DNA of 64,000 bases from Saccharopolyspora gloriosae (GTDB taxonomy: Bacteria > Actinomycetota > Actinomycetes > Mycobacteriales > Pseudonocardiaceae). The position numbers were made by a program, and so were the translations under genes. The stretch spans positions 6,619,470 through 6,683,469 of the forward strand of contig NZ_CP059557.1 in assembly GCF_022828475.1 (NCBI RefSeq), read 5' to 3'. The notes under the pieces were generated by a model. That model did no database searches. It was not told where the DNA came from and was given only the letters and a program-made list of their open reading frames with translations. Each line of letters opens with the position of its first letter. Positions within the stretch are counted from its first letter, which is position 1. Positions 18,616 to 27,213 of this stretch are shown one piece after another.

Positions 18616-18851
18616 GCTTCCACCCTGCGGACGACGAAGTCCTCGATCACGGGGTTGGCCAGCAGCGTTTCGGCGATCTTGGCGAGCGTGGCGTCGTCGA
18701 CGTCGTCGGCGACCTCCAGCTCGAACCGCTTCCCCTGGCGGACTTCGGAGATGCCCTCGAAACCGAGCCGGGGCAGCGCGGTGGCCACCGCCTGACCCTG
18801 CGGATCGAGGATCTCCTGCTTGGGCATGACGTCGACGACGACTCGGGCCAC
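18612..18851 (-). CDS. purS: phosphoribosylformylglycinamidine synthase subunit PurS
   Basis: 79 residues, the usual PurS length. ARVVVDVMPKQEILDPQGQA followed by LGFEGISEVRQGKRFELEV is typical of this subunit, which holds PurL and PurQ together for ammonia transfer. The GTG at 18851 has GGGAG upstream. First gene of the purS-(47-codon ORF)-purQ-purL operon. Confidence 0.95.
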   Translation of the reverse strand: MARVVVDVMPKQEILDPQGQAVATALPRLGFEGISEVRQGKRFELEVADDVDDATLAKIAETLLANPVIEDFVVRRVEA

Positions 18852-19538
18852 GGGCGATGCTCCCGGATTCGTGCAGATCCAGCTGCTCCGTGCAGAGCAG
18901 TGATGGATGTCCAGCAGTACCTGCAAAGGGTAACTGAGCTGCGGGTTCGCCCTCGCAGACAGGTGCGCCGGAAGCGCCGTGCGCCACATTTCGGCCGCGC
19001 GGGCGCGCGCACGGGCGGCCGGGTGCTCGCGGACCGCATCGGTACCTGATCCGATCGGGTGAGACACGGCGAATTCAACACCCGGCCATTTTGAGTAGCG
19101 CTACTCAGCCACATTCCGCACGATTATCCGGAACGTTTTCACAGCTGTGTCCTCGCGCACTTCTCGCCGTTTTCACGGAACGTTCACCGGGGTTCGCACG
19201 TCTTACCTGTAGCAGTCGGAAAAATAGCCTTCGCCAACAACCGGCACCGCACTCCGAGCCTTGCCCGGCCCACCGCGACGCCACCGCCCGACAGCCAGAA
19301 CCACCCGCTCCCCGGCCCCGCAGGCCGGGCCGGATCCGCCACCGCAGGCGCGCGAACCCCCCTTCCGCGCGACGCGGTGCGGCGGGGATTCCGCCCACCC
19401 CCCAGCGGAATCCCCGGAACGCTTCTCGTTGCGCCGCACTCCCCCCAATAGCGGCGCAACGAGAAGCCCCCTTCCACCACCTTTTCGCCAAAAGCGATAG
19501 CTGTAGCCCCGGTCTCACTCGAATGGCAGTCTCGCATC
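18852..19538. other. 687-base intergenic region with palindrome and hairpins
   Basis: It separates the divergent pur operon and epimerase gene. A perfect 16-bp palindrome TGAGTAGCGCTACTCA lies at 19092-19107, and a possible purS -10 box (TACCCT on the minus strand) at 18927-18932. Two strong hairpins lie at 19383-19414 (10-bp stem) and 19421-19465 (14-bp perfect stem). No coding frame is convincing, so this may include an unannotated small RNA. Confidence 0.45.
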
Positions 19539-20564
19539 ATGAAAATGCTGATTCTGGGCGGCACGCTATTCCTCTCCCGCGAAGTGGCCGCGGCGGCCGT
19601 TCGCCACGGCCACGACGTCACCTGCGCCGCGCGCGGCACCAGCGGAACGGTCCCGGCAGGCGCCGCGCTGGTCCCCGTGGACCGGGATGATCCCGACGGG
19701 CTGCGCGAACTGGCCGGGGAACCCTTCGACGCGGTCGTCGACGTCGCCACGATGTCCCTGCCCTGGGTGTCGCGGGCGTTGGCGGCCCTCGGCGACGGCA
19801 CCGCGCACTGGACGTTCGTCTCCTCCATCAACGCGTACGCGGACACCACCACGCCCGGCGGGACGACGGACGCCGAACTGCTGGAGCCCCTGAAGACCGT
19901 CGAACCCGACACCGACCCGTCCATCGCCTACGGCGGGACGAAAGTGGCGAGCGAGCACGCGGTGCGCACCGCACTCGCCGATCGGGCGTTCATCGTCCGA
20001 CCCGGGCTGATCACCGGACCCGGCGACGTGAAGGACCGCTTCGGGTACTGGGCGAACCGGATCAGCCGCGGCGGACGCGTCCCCATCCCGCCGCGCGAGC
20101 AGCCGATCCAGCACATCGACGTGCGAGACCTCGCCGAATGGATCCTGCTGGCCGCCGAAACCGGCCTGACCGGCACCTTCGACGGGATCGGGCCGGTCAC
20201 CGATCTAGGCTCGCTGCTCGACGGGATCGCCGCCGCGGTCGCGCCTCCCGGCACCGAGCTCGTGCCGATCGACGCCGAGGCGCTGAACTCGGCGGGCGCC
20301 GCGCACTGGGCGGGGCCGGACTCGATGCCGCTGTGGGCACCGGGCACCCACCTCGGCTTCGTCAGCCGCGACGCCGCCCCCTCGCTCGAAGCCGGGCTGC
20401 GGATCCGGCCGCTCGCCGACACCGCGCGGGCCGCGCTGGAGACCGAACGCGCGCTCGGCCTCGACCGGCCGCGCGAAGCAGGGCTCAGCGCGGCGGCCGA
20501 AGCGAGGGTGTTCGCGGAAGATCAGGACACCAGCGCCGAGAACGACTCCGCGGACGGGCTCTGA
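19539..20564 (+). CDS. NAD-dependent epimerase/dehydratase family protein
   Basis: 341 residues, extended SDR fold. The N-terminal dinucleotide motif is degenerate (MLILGGTLFLSREV, matching the G-x-x-G-x-x atypical subgroup), followed by FVSSINAY and YGGTKVASEHAV with the Tyr-x3-Lys pair. The C-terminal part resembles isoflavone-reductase-like and mRNA-binding atypical SDRs. The substrate cannot be predicted. It is followed 43 bases later by a metallo-hydrolase gene on the same strand, probably one operon. Confidence 0.8.
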   Translation: MKMLILGGTLFLSREVAAAAVRHGHDVTCAARGTSGTVPAGAALVPVDRDDPDGLRELAGEPFDAVVDVATMSLPWVSRALAALGDGTAHWTFVSSINAYADTTTPGGTTDAELLEPLKTVEPDTDPSIAYGGTKVASEHAVRTALADRAFIVRPGLITGPGDVKDRFGYWANRISRGGRVPIPPREQPIQHIDVRDLAEWILLAAETGLTGTFDGIGPVTDLGSLLDGIAAAVAPPGTELVPIDAEALNSAGAAHWAGPDSMPLWAPGTHLGFVSRDAAPSLEAGLRIRPLADTARAALETERALGLDRPREAGLSAAAEARVFAEDQDTSAENDSADGL

Positions 20565-20607
20565 GAGGCTGGAGACCGGAGCCGACGCAGCCTAGAGAGG
20601 CGAGCCG

Positions 20608-21243
20608 ATGAAGATCACTCACTTCGGACACGCGTGCGTGCTGGTGGACACCGGCCAAGCCCGCCTGCTGATCGACCCCGGTGCGTTCTCCCAGGGGTTC
20701 GAGGACGTGCGGGACCTGGACGCCGTGCTCATCACGCACCAGCACTTCGACCACTACGACGCCGAGCGCCTGCCCGGACTGCTCGACGACAACCCGGACG
20801 CCCGGCTCATCACCGACCCCTCCACGGTGGGGATCCTCGTCGAGAAGGGATTCCAGCCGGAGGTCGCGCGCCCCGGCGACGCGTTCGAACTGGGCGGCTC
20901 CGCGGTGAACGTCGTCGGCGGGCAGCACGCCGTGATCCACCCGGACATCCCGGTCATCGACAACATCGGGCTGGTCGTCGACCACGGCGGCTTCTACCAC
21001 CCCGGGGACTCGTTCCACGTGCCCGAGCAGCGGATCGACGTGCTGGGCGTGCCGACCGGGGCGCCGTGGCTGAAGCTCTCGGAGGCCGTGGACTTCCTGC
21101 GCGCCGTCTCACCGCGCGTCGCGGTGCCGATCCACGAGGCGGTGCTGGCCTCGCCCGCGATGCACTACGGCATGTTCGAGCAGCTCGGTCCGCACGGCAC
21201 CGACCTCGCCGTGCTGGACCGCGCCGAGGCGACGTCGCTGTAG
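20608..21243 (+). CDS. metallo-beta-lactamase-fold hydrolase (UlaG-like)
   Basis: 211 residues. The short MBL fold starts directly with MKITHFGHACVLVDTG. The metal motif is HQHFDHYD (H-x-H-x-D-H, residues about 49-56), with further ligands in GGQHAVIH, YHPGDSFHV and the C-terminal PIHEA. This is the UPF0173/L-ascorbate-6-phosphate lactonase-like group, whose actinobacterial members have no assigned substrate. GAGAGGCGAG upstream supports the ATG. Confidence 0.85.
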   Translation: MKITHFGHACVLVDTGQARLLIDPGAFSQGFEDVRDLDAVLITHQHFDHYDAERLPGLLDDNPDARLITDPSTVGILVEKGFQPEVARPGDAFELGGSAVNVVGGQHAVIHPDIPVIDNIGLVVDHGGFYHPGDSFHVPEQRIDVLGVPTGAPWLKLSEAVDFLRAVSPRVAVPIHEAVLASPAMHYGMFEQLGPHGTDLAVLDRAEATSL

Positions 21244-21255
21244 AGGTGCGCACGT

Positions 21256-21285
21256 GAACGGACCGTCCGGTGGGGCGGCCCGTTC
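21256..21285. terminator. weak member of the GAACGG terminator family
   Basis: GAACGGACCG and CGGCCCGTTC form an imperfect stem around GTCCGGTGGGG between the convergent hydrolase and Asp-rich protein genes. Confidence 0.4.
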
Positions 21286-21297
21286 GGCGCGGCGAGA

Positions 21298-21789
21298 TCA
21301 GTCGTCGTGCCGGCCGTCGTCGAGGTGGTCGTCGCCGTCGTCGAGGTGGTCGTCCCGGTCGTCGCGGTCGTCAATGTGGTCATCGCGGTCGTCGTCGCGG
21401 TCATCGCGGTCGTCGAACCGGTCATCCCGGTCGTCGCGGTCGTCGCGGTCGTCGCGGTCGTCGCGGTCGTCGCGGTCGTCGCGGTCGTCGCGATCATCCC
21501 GGTCGTCGTCGAACCGGTCGTCGCGGTCATCGTCGAAGCGGTCGTCCAAGTGGTCATCGCGGTCGTCGAGGTCGTCGACCTGCGGCAGCGGCCCGGCCCC
21601 CGGCACGCCGGCGGGGAGGTCGTCGCGGTCGTCCCACGGCCCGTCGTCGTCCCAGCCGACCGCCGAGGCCGGAGCGGGCCGCTGTTCCTGCGCCGCGCCG
21701 CCCAGCGCGACACCCGCGCCGCCGATCCCCAGCACGCCGACGATCGCCGCGGTGGTCAACACTGCCCTGCTCGGCTTCCTGATCCTCAT
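21298..21789 (-). CDS. secreted Asp/Arg repeat protein
   Basis: About 163 residues. A signal peptide (MRIRKPSRAVLTTAAIVGV, then Gly/Ala) precedes a short linker. About 100 residues built almost only of Asp and Arg follow, mainly DDR and DDRDDRFDD repeats with occasional His and Leu (DDHLDD). It is thus a polyampholyte with a net negative charge that could bind calcium or other cations. The DNA is a 9-bp minisatellite, so copy number may vary between strains. Open frames exist on the other strand only because of the repeat; the signal peptide and AAGGAC ribosome site favour this one. Confidence 0.65.
   Translation of the reverse strand: MRIRKPSRAVLTTAAIVGVLGIGGAGVALGGAAQEQRPAPASAVGWDDDGPWDDRDDLPAGVPGAGPLPQVDDLDDRDDHLDDRFDDDRDDRFDDDRDDRDDRDDRDDRDDRDDRDDRDDRDDRFDDRDDRDDDRDDHIDDRDDRDDHLDDGDDHLDDGRHDD
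21320..21560. repeat. 9-bp minisatellite inside the Asp-rich gene
   Basis: Tandem GGTCGTCGC units on the plus strand (coding DDR-type units on minus) with point variation. At least six consecutive perfect units occur around 21430-21487. Confidence 0.8.
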
Positions 21790-21896
21790 GTCCTTGCCCC
21801 TTCGGTCGAGTTCCATCTCCCGGACAAGAACAAGCTTCGCGGGCCGGCATGAGGCTTCCCTGAGGACAAAGTGAAAGCCCTTTCACCGCAGCGAAT

Positions 21897-22697
21897 TCAG
21901 CTCGACAGCGGATCCGGGTTCGGCAGCCGCCCGCTCAAGCGCGGAGCGCGACGCTGACGAGGCACGACGGCATCGGCGAACGACGCGTACGTCGCGGGCT
22001 CCGCGCCGTGGTGCAGCGCCAGGTCGATCGAATCCAGCACGGCCCGCCGCGGACCGGGACGAGCGAGGTCGGCGGCGTCCACCGCGAGCCGCACCATCCG
22101 CCCGCGCCGCGCCGCACGCCCCACGCCCAGCACCAGCGCCCGGCACCACCAGTGCTCCACCCGCTCACCCGGACCCAACGCGTGGACCCGAGCCCGGTGC
22201 ATCCGGCCGGTGGACAACTCGTGCACCGCCAGCGCATCCGCGCACACGGTGAAATCGCGCCCGCGCAACGCCGTGACGGTGCCCGGTGAGGACAGCCAGC
22301 GCGGCGGCACGAACAGATCGGTGCGCAGGCCGAGCCGGTCCAGCGCGGCGGTCGCGGCGTGCAGCCGCAGCCCCGCCTCGTGCGCCGGGAGCGCCGCGAA
22401 CTCGGCGCCGCGCACCGCCGCCGTCGGCCCCGCGGACGCCACCCTCGGCAGCAGCCGCTGCGCGGGCGGGGCGTGGTCGAAACCGTGCAGTGCCACCACG
22501 TCGCCCTGTCGCCGCCGGGTCCGCACCCAGCTCGACGCGGGCCGATCCGGCTCGGGCGGCTCCGTGCCGTTGGGGCGCGGGGCGACGAGCAGGGTCAGCG
22601 GTACCCGCCGCAGATCCAGCTCGGCGGCGAACTCGGCGCAGTGGTCCAGCGCTCGATCTCCGAGCCCGGACAGGGAGACGATCAGCGGAGTGCCCAC
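21897..22697 (-). CDS. DUF2334 polysaccharide-deacetylase-like protein
   Basis: 266 residues from GTG 22697 (MGTPLIVSLSGLGDRA). The fold is that of divergent NodB-type deacetylases: VPLTLLVAPRP near residue 35, GDVVALHGFDHA near 72 with His residues that could bind metal, then HEAGLRLHAA and FVPPRWLSS. The family acts on carbohydrate or is structural; the substrate is unknown. No signal peptide is seen from this start. Earlier GTG/ATG starts would add an Arg-rich extension, which I judge unlikely. Confidence 0.7.
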   Translation of the reverse strand: MGTPLIVSLSGLGDRALDHCAEFAAELDLRRVPLTLLVAPRPNGTEPPEPDRPASSWVRTRRRQGDVVALHGFDHAPPAQRLLPRVASAGPTAAVRGAEFAALPAHEAGLRLHAATAALDRLGLRTDLFVPPRWLSSPGTVTALRGRDFTVCADALAVHELSTGRMHRARVHALGPGERVEHWWCRALVLGVGRAARRGRMVRLAVDAADLARPGPRRAVLDSIDLALHHGAEPATYASFADAVVPRQRRAPRLSGRLPNPDPLSS

Positions 22698-22834
22698 GGA
22701 ACGACATCGCACCCGATCCGGGTGTCGACGCCCTGACCGGCGGGTGACCGACCGGCGCAGATCCGGCGAACCTCGCACCGGCGGGTTCGCGTCGCTGATA
22801 TCACCGGCCGGTTGAAATCACTGATCCCGCAGGA

Positions 22835-23725
22835 TCATCGAGCAGGCGACGGCCACTCCGCGAGGTCGCGGCCGGTGATCCGCTCGTACGCCTCGACGTA
22901 ACGGGCGCGGGTGGCGGCGACGACCTCCTCCGGCAGCGGCGGCGGAGGCGTGTCCGCGGCCCGATCCCAACCGGACTCCGGCGAGGTCAGCCAGTTCCGC
23001 ACGTACTGCTTGTCGAACGACGGCTGCACCCGGCCCGGTTCGTGGCCGTCGGCGGGCCAGAACCGCGAGGAATCCGGGGTGAGGACCTCATCGCCCAGCA
23101 CCAGGCCCTCGGCGCCGAGGCCGAACTCGAACTTGGTGTCGGCGAGGATCACACCACGGCTCTCCGCGTGCTCCGCCGCGCGGCCGTACACCCGCAGCGT
23201 GAGCTCCCGCAGCTGCTCGGCGCGATCCCGGCCGACCTCGGCGGCGACGGCGTCGAAGCTGACGTTCTCGTCGTGCGAGCCCAGTTCCGCCTTCGTCGCC
23301 GGGGTGAAGATCGGCTCCGGCAGCTTCGAGGCCTCGGTCAACCCGCCCGGCAGTTCCACGCCGCACACCGCGCCCGTGGCGCGGTAATCGACCAGGCCGG
23401 AACCGGTGAGGTAGCCGCGGGCTACGCACTCCACCGGCAGCATCTCCAGCCTGCGCACCAGCAGCGCGCGGCCGCGCACCTCGGCGGGGATCCGCGGGTC
23501 GTCGGCGGCGACGACGTGGTTCGGCACCACATCGGCCAGCAGGTCGAACCAGAACACGCTCATCGCCGTGAGCACCCGGCCCTTGTCCGGGATCGGCGTG
23601 TCCAGCACGTGGTCGTAGGCCGAGATGCGGTCCGACGCCACCATCAGCAGGTGTTCGTCGTCCACGGCGTGCAGCTGGCGAACCTTGCCCGCGGCGATCT
23701 GCGGGTAATCGGAGAGTGCGACCAC
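22835..23725 (-). CDS. purC: phosphoribosylaminoimidazole-succinocarboxamide synthase
   Basis: 296 residues, the normal bacterial SAICAR synthetase length. It joins CAIR and aspartate using ATP. Diagnostic blocks are [20 protein letters not shown] (near 30-50), [13 protein letters not shown] and [10 protein letters not shown]. The GTG at 23725 (MVALSDYP) has GGGAGAG nine bases upstream; a GTG at 23743 would add six residues. It lies downstream of purB on the same strand but is separated by hairpin element A. Confidence 0.95.
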   Translation of the reverse strand: MVALSDYPQIAAGKVRQLHAVDDEHLLMVASDRISAYDHVLDTPIPDKGRVLTAMSVFWFDLLADVVPNHVVAADDPRIPAEVRGRALLVRRLEMLPVECVARGYLTGSGLVDYRATGAVCGVELPGGLTEASKLPEPIFTPATKAELGSHDENVSFDAVAAEVGRDRAEQLRELTLRVYGRAAEHAESRGVILADTKFEFGLGAEGLVLGDEVLTPDSSRFWPADGHEPGRVQPSFDKQYVRNWLTSPESGWDRAADTPPPPLPEEVVAATRARYVEAYERITGRDLAEWPSPAR

Positions 23726-23864
23726 GCCGTGATTCTCTCCCACCCGCCCTGACCGGCGACGACCGGGCGCACCCCGGCGGATGTGGCGGCTCCCCTCGAA
23801 GCCCGTCTTTGATCTCGCGGGTTCCGGTACGCCACGAGCCCTTGATCAGTTGATCTTGCCAGTG

Positions 23865-24010
23865 GCGAAGCCGATCAGCGGCGACCACGCACGCAGCAGG
23901 ACCACCGGCGGGTCCTCAGCGGTCTTCTCGCGGACAGCGATTTCGCTCGTGGCGGAGCCACTTGCGAAATCGATCCCGCAGCGAGAAGGCCGCTGAGGTT
24001 CCGCTACCCG
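23865..24010 (-). repeat. dispersed hairpin element, copy A (short-tail type)
   Basis: Core 23901-24010, read on the minus strand: GGGTAGCGGAACCTCAG, outer stem, conserved internal loop TGCGGGATC, inner stem CGATTTCG/CGAAATCG, apical GTGGC-TCC-GCCAC, second internal-loop strand GCTGTCC, then closing arm and GACCCGCCGGTGG. Its flank to 23865 (GGCGAAGCCGATCAGCGG) is shared with copy C but not with B, D or E. It lies between purB and purC. Confidence 0.8.
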
Positions 24011-24046
24011 GGCACCGAAGCAGAAGAATCCGACGACAGGGCTCGG

Positions 24047-25477
24047 TCAGAGGATCGGGGACGGGGTGTAGGCCGCTGCCTCCGGGTAGCGGGAGAGGAC
24101 GTCATCGACGGCGGCGACGATCGCGGTGACCTGATCGGACGCCGCACCGGTGAACGAGAGCCGGTCGGCGAGCAGCTTCTCCAGGTCCGCCTGGTCCAGC
24201 GGCAGCCGGTCGTCGGCGGCGAGCCGGTCCAGCAGGTCGTTGCGCTCGATTCCCTGCTCCCGCATCGCCAACGCCACCGCGACCGCGTTCTCCTTGATCG
24301 CCTCGTGCGCCGTTTCCCGGCCCACCCCGGCGCGCACGGCGGCCATCAGCACCTTCGTCGTCGCCAGGAACGGCAGGTAGCGGTCCAGCTCGCGGGACAC
24401 CACCGCCGGGTAGGCGCCGAACTCATCGAGCACCGTCAGGAACGTCTCCAGCAACCCGTCGAACGCGAAGAACGCGTCCGGCAGCGCGATGCGGCGCACC
24501 ACCGAGCAGGACACGTCGCCCTCGTTCCACTGGTCCCCGGCCAGCTCACCGGCCATCGACACGTACCCGCGCAGCACCACGGACAGGCCGTTGACGCGCT
24601 CGCAGGAACGGGTGTTCATCTTGTGCGGCATGGCGCTCGAACCGACCTGGCCCGGCTGGAAGCCCTCGGTGACCAGCTCGTGCCCCGCCATCAACCGGAT
24701 CGTCTTCGCCACCGAGGACGGCGCCGCCGCCAACTGCGACAACGCGGTGAGCACCTCGAAGTCCAGCGACCGCGGATACACCTGGCCGACGCTGGTGAGG
24801 ACCTTGCCGAACCCGAGGTGATCGGTGATCCGGCCTTCCAGGTCTGCGAGCTTCCCCGCGTCGCCGAGCAGGTCCAGCATGTCCTGCGAAGTGCCGACCG
24901 GCCCCTTCACGCCGCGCAGCGGGTAGCGCGCCAGCAGGTCTTCGAGCCTGCCGAACGCGACGAGCAGCTCGTCGGCGGCCGTCGCGAAGCGCTTGCCCAG
25001 CGTCGTGGCCTGCGCGGCGACGTTGTGCGAACGGCCCGCCATCACCAGCTCGCCGTGCTGCGCCGCCAGCCGCGCGAGCCTGCCCAGCACCGCCACCGTG
25101 CGGTCGCGCACGTGCTCCAAGCTGCGGCGGACCTGCAACTGCTCGACGTTCTCGGTGAGGTCGCGGGAGGTCATGCCCTTGTGCACGTGCTCGTGCCCGG
25201 CGAGGGCGTTGAACTCCTCGATGCGGGCCTTCACGTCGTGCCTGGTCTGCCGCTCGCGCTCGGCGATGGAATCCAGGTCTACCTGGTCGATGACGCGCTC
25301 GTAGTCGGCGACCGCGCCCTCCGGCACGTCGACGCCGAGGTCCGCCTGCGCGCGCAGCACCGCCAGCCACAGCTGGCGTTCCAGCACGACCTTGTGCTGC
25401 GGGGACCACAGCTCGACCAGCTCCGGCGAGGCGTAGCGGTGGGCGAGCACGTTCGGGAGGTGGGGCTTGACCGTCAC
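24047..25477 (-). CDS. purB: adenylosuccinate lyase
   Basis: 476 residues, the usual length. It catalyses two fumarate-releasing steps of purine synthesis (SAICAR to AICAR, and adenylosuccinate to AMP). The superfamily signature SSAMPHKMNTRSCERVNG (near 290) is present, together with HVHKGMTSRDLTENV carrying the catalytic His region. The start is GTG 25477: TATCCT lies eight bases upstream with no ribosome site, suggesting a leaderless message. Confidence 0.96.
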   Translation of the reverse strand: MTVKPHLPNVLAHRYASPELVELWSPQHKVVLERQLWLAVLRAQADLGVDVPEGAVADYERVIDQVDLDSIAERERQTRHDVKARIEEFNALAGHEHVHKGMTSRDLTENVEQLQVRRSLEHVRDRTVAVLGRLARLAAQHGELVMAGRSHNVAAQATTLGKRFATAADELLVAFGRLEDLLARYPLRGVKGPVGTSQDMLDLLGDAGKLADLEGRITDHLGFGKVLTSVGQVYPRSLDFEVLTALSQLAAAPSSVAKTIRLMAGHELVTEGFQPGQVGSSAMPHKMNTRSCERVNGLSVVLRGYVSMAGELAGDQWNEGDVSCSVVRRIALPDAFFAFDGLLETFLTVLDEFGAYPAVVSRELDRYLPFLATTKVLMAAVRAGVGRETAHEAIKENAVAVALAMREQGIERNDLLDRLAADDRLPLDQADLEKLLADRLSFTGAASDQVTAIVAAVDDVLSRYPEAAAYTPSPIL

Positions 25478-25485
25478 GGCTGGCC

Positions 25486-25491
25486 AGGATA
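25486..25491 (-). promoter_or_regulatory. leaderless -10 box of purB
   Basis: TATCCT on the minus strand, eight bases before the GTG start. The same spacing recurs at many genes in the window. Confidence 0.6.
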
Positions 25492-25629
25492 CTTCCCGCC
25501 CCCGGCGGCACCGCTCGCACGCCTCCTCGGGGTCCCGACGCACCAGCTCCGATCACCGGGCGGCCGGGTGTGAGGTGCGCGGAAAAACGGTCGCCTCGGG
25601 CGTCGAGGGCGAGCTAGGTTCGGGGCGTC

Positions 25630-27213
25630 ATGACTCCCGATGCGCGCGGCCCGGTCCGCTTCCTGTGGTCGCTGCTGCGCGTCCGGCCCGGACTGCTGAT
25701 CCTCGCTCCCGTCACCGGCTCGTTGTGGCTGCTGCCGACCGCGGTGCTGCCGCTGGTCATCGGCCGCGCGCTGGACGCGGGCATCGCGGGCCGGGACGGT
25801 TCGGCGCTGCTCGGGTGGACCCTGGTGGCGCTGGGGCTCGGTGTCGTTCAGGCGCTGGGCGCGGCGGCGCTCGGGTGGACGGCGCACACGCTGTGGCTGC
25901 ACGGCGCGGGCTCCGCGGAACGGGTGGTGCTGCACCACGTGGCGGGGCTCGGCGGGTCGCTCACCCGGCAGGTCCGCCACGGTGAGGTCGTGGCCGTCGG
26001 CTCCTCGGACATCTACCAGGTCGGCAAAGCGTTCGAGGTGCTCGCCAGGCTCGCCGGCGCCATCGTGGCGTTCCTCGTCGCGGCCGCCGCGCTGCTGACG
26101 ATCTCCCCGCTGATGGGCGCCGTGGCCCTGGTCGGGGTGCCGCTGGCGACGCTGGGCATCGGCCCGCTGCTGCGCCCGCTGCGCCGCCGCGAAGAAGTCC
26201 AGCGGGAGAACCTCACCGGCCTGAACACGCTGGCCGCGGACATCGTCTCCGGCCTGCGCATCCTGCGCGGCATCGGCGGCGAAGCCCGGTTCCACGCCCG
26301 GTTCGTCACGGCGAGCGGGAAGGTGCGGGACGCCGGAATCGCCGCCGGACGCGTCACCGCGTGGCTGGCGGGCGCCGAGATCCTGCTGCCCGGACTGGTG
26401 ACGGTGCTCGTCACGTGGCTGGGCGCGCGGATGGCGCTGAGCGGGACGATCAGCGTCGGCGAACTGGTGGCCTTCTACGGCGTGTCCAGCTTCCTGGTGA
26501 TCCCGGTGCGCACCGCCACCGAAGCGGCGAGCACCTTCGCTTCCGCCGTGGTCGCGGCCGGCCGGGCGTGCGGGCTGCTGCGGCTGCGCCCGGAACCGGC
26601 CGATCCGCCGAAGCCGCGCGCGCTGCCCATCGGTCCGCTCGCCTTGGTCGACGAACGCACCGGCGCCCACGCCGAAGCGGGCGAACTCACCGCCATCGAC
26701 GCCGCCGGGCACGGTGAGGCGCTGGCGGAGCGGTTCGCCCGGCACACCTCGGACGGCCGGGTGCACGCCGGGGACGTACCGCTCGACGAAGTCGAGATCG
26801 CGGTGCTTCGGGACCGGATCGTGCTGGCGCACAACCAGGACCTGCTGTTCGCCGGACCGGTCCGCGCCGGGCTCGACCTGGGATCGCCGGTGCTCGTGGA
26901 GACGGCCCTGCACGCCGCCGACGCCGAGGACGTGCTCGACGCGTTGCCCGCCGACGGCGCGCTCACCGAACAGGCCCGCTCGCTGTCCGGTGGGCAACGG
27001 CAACGACTGCTGCTGGCGCGCGCGTTGTGCAGCGACGCCGACGTGCTGGTGCTGGACGAACCGACCTCGGCCGTCGACGCGCACACCGAGGCGCGCATCG
27101 TGCGCCGAGTCCGGGAACTGCGGAAAGGACGGACCACAATCGTCCTCACCCAGAGCCCGCTGTGGCACGCGATCGCCGACCGGGCGCTGCACGTGACGGG
27201 AGGAGCGGAATGA
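25630..27213 (+). CDS. ABC exporter half-transporter with degenerate Walker A
   Basis: 527 residues: a six-helix type I exporter domain (about 10-310) and a nucleotide-binding domain. The Walker A region reads TAIDAAGHGEAL, lacking the G-x-x-G-K-S/T lysine, and the domain is shortened before it. By contrast the signature LSGGQRQR and Walker B DVLVLDEPTSAVD are canonical. The next gene, overlapping by ATGA, has the mirror-image defect, so the two products must form a heterodimer with a single competent ATP site. Substrate unknown. Confidence 0.85.
   Translation: MTPDARGPVRFLWSLLRVRPGLLILAPVTGSLWLLPTAVLPLVIGRALDAGIAGRDGSALLGWTLVALGLGVVQALGAAALGWTAHTLWLHGAGSAERVVLHHVAGLGGSLTRQVRHGEVVAVGSSDIYQVGKAFEVLARLAGAIVAFLVAAAALLTISPLMGAVALVGVPLATLGIGPLLRPLRRREEVQRENLTGLNTLAADIVSGLRILRGIGGEARFHARFVTASGKVRDAGIAAGRVTAWLAGAEILLPGLVTVLVTWLGARMALSGTISVGELVAFYGVSSFLVIPVRTATEAASTFASAVVAAGRACGLLRLRPEPADPPKPRALPIGPLALVDERTGAHAEAGELTAIDAAGHGEALAERFARHTSDGRVHAGDVPLDEVEIAVLRDRIVLAHNQDLLFAGPVRAGLDLGSPVLVETALHAADAEDVLDALPADGALTEQARSLSGGQRQRLLLARALCSDADVLVLDEPTSAVDAHTEARIVRRVRELRKGRTTIVLTQSPLWHAIADRALHVTGGAE

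Noticed and set aside
21254-21874. Plus-strand Ser/Arg-rich frame across the minisatellite
   Set aside because: A 9-bp repeat is open in most frames; only the minus-strand frame has a signal peptide and a sensible start.
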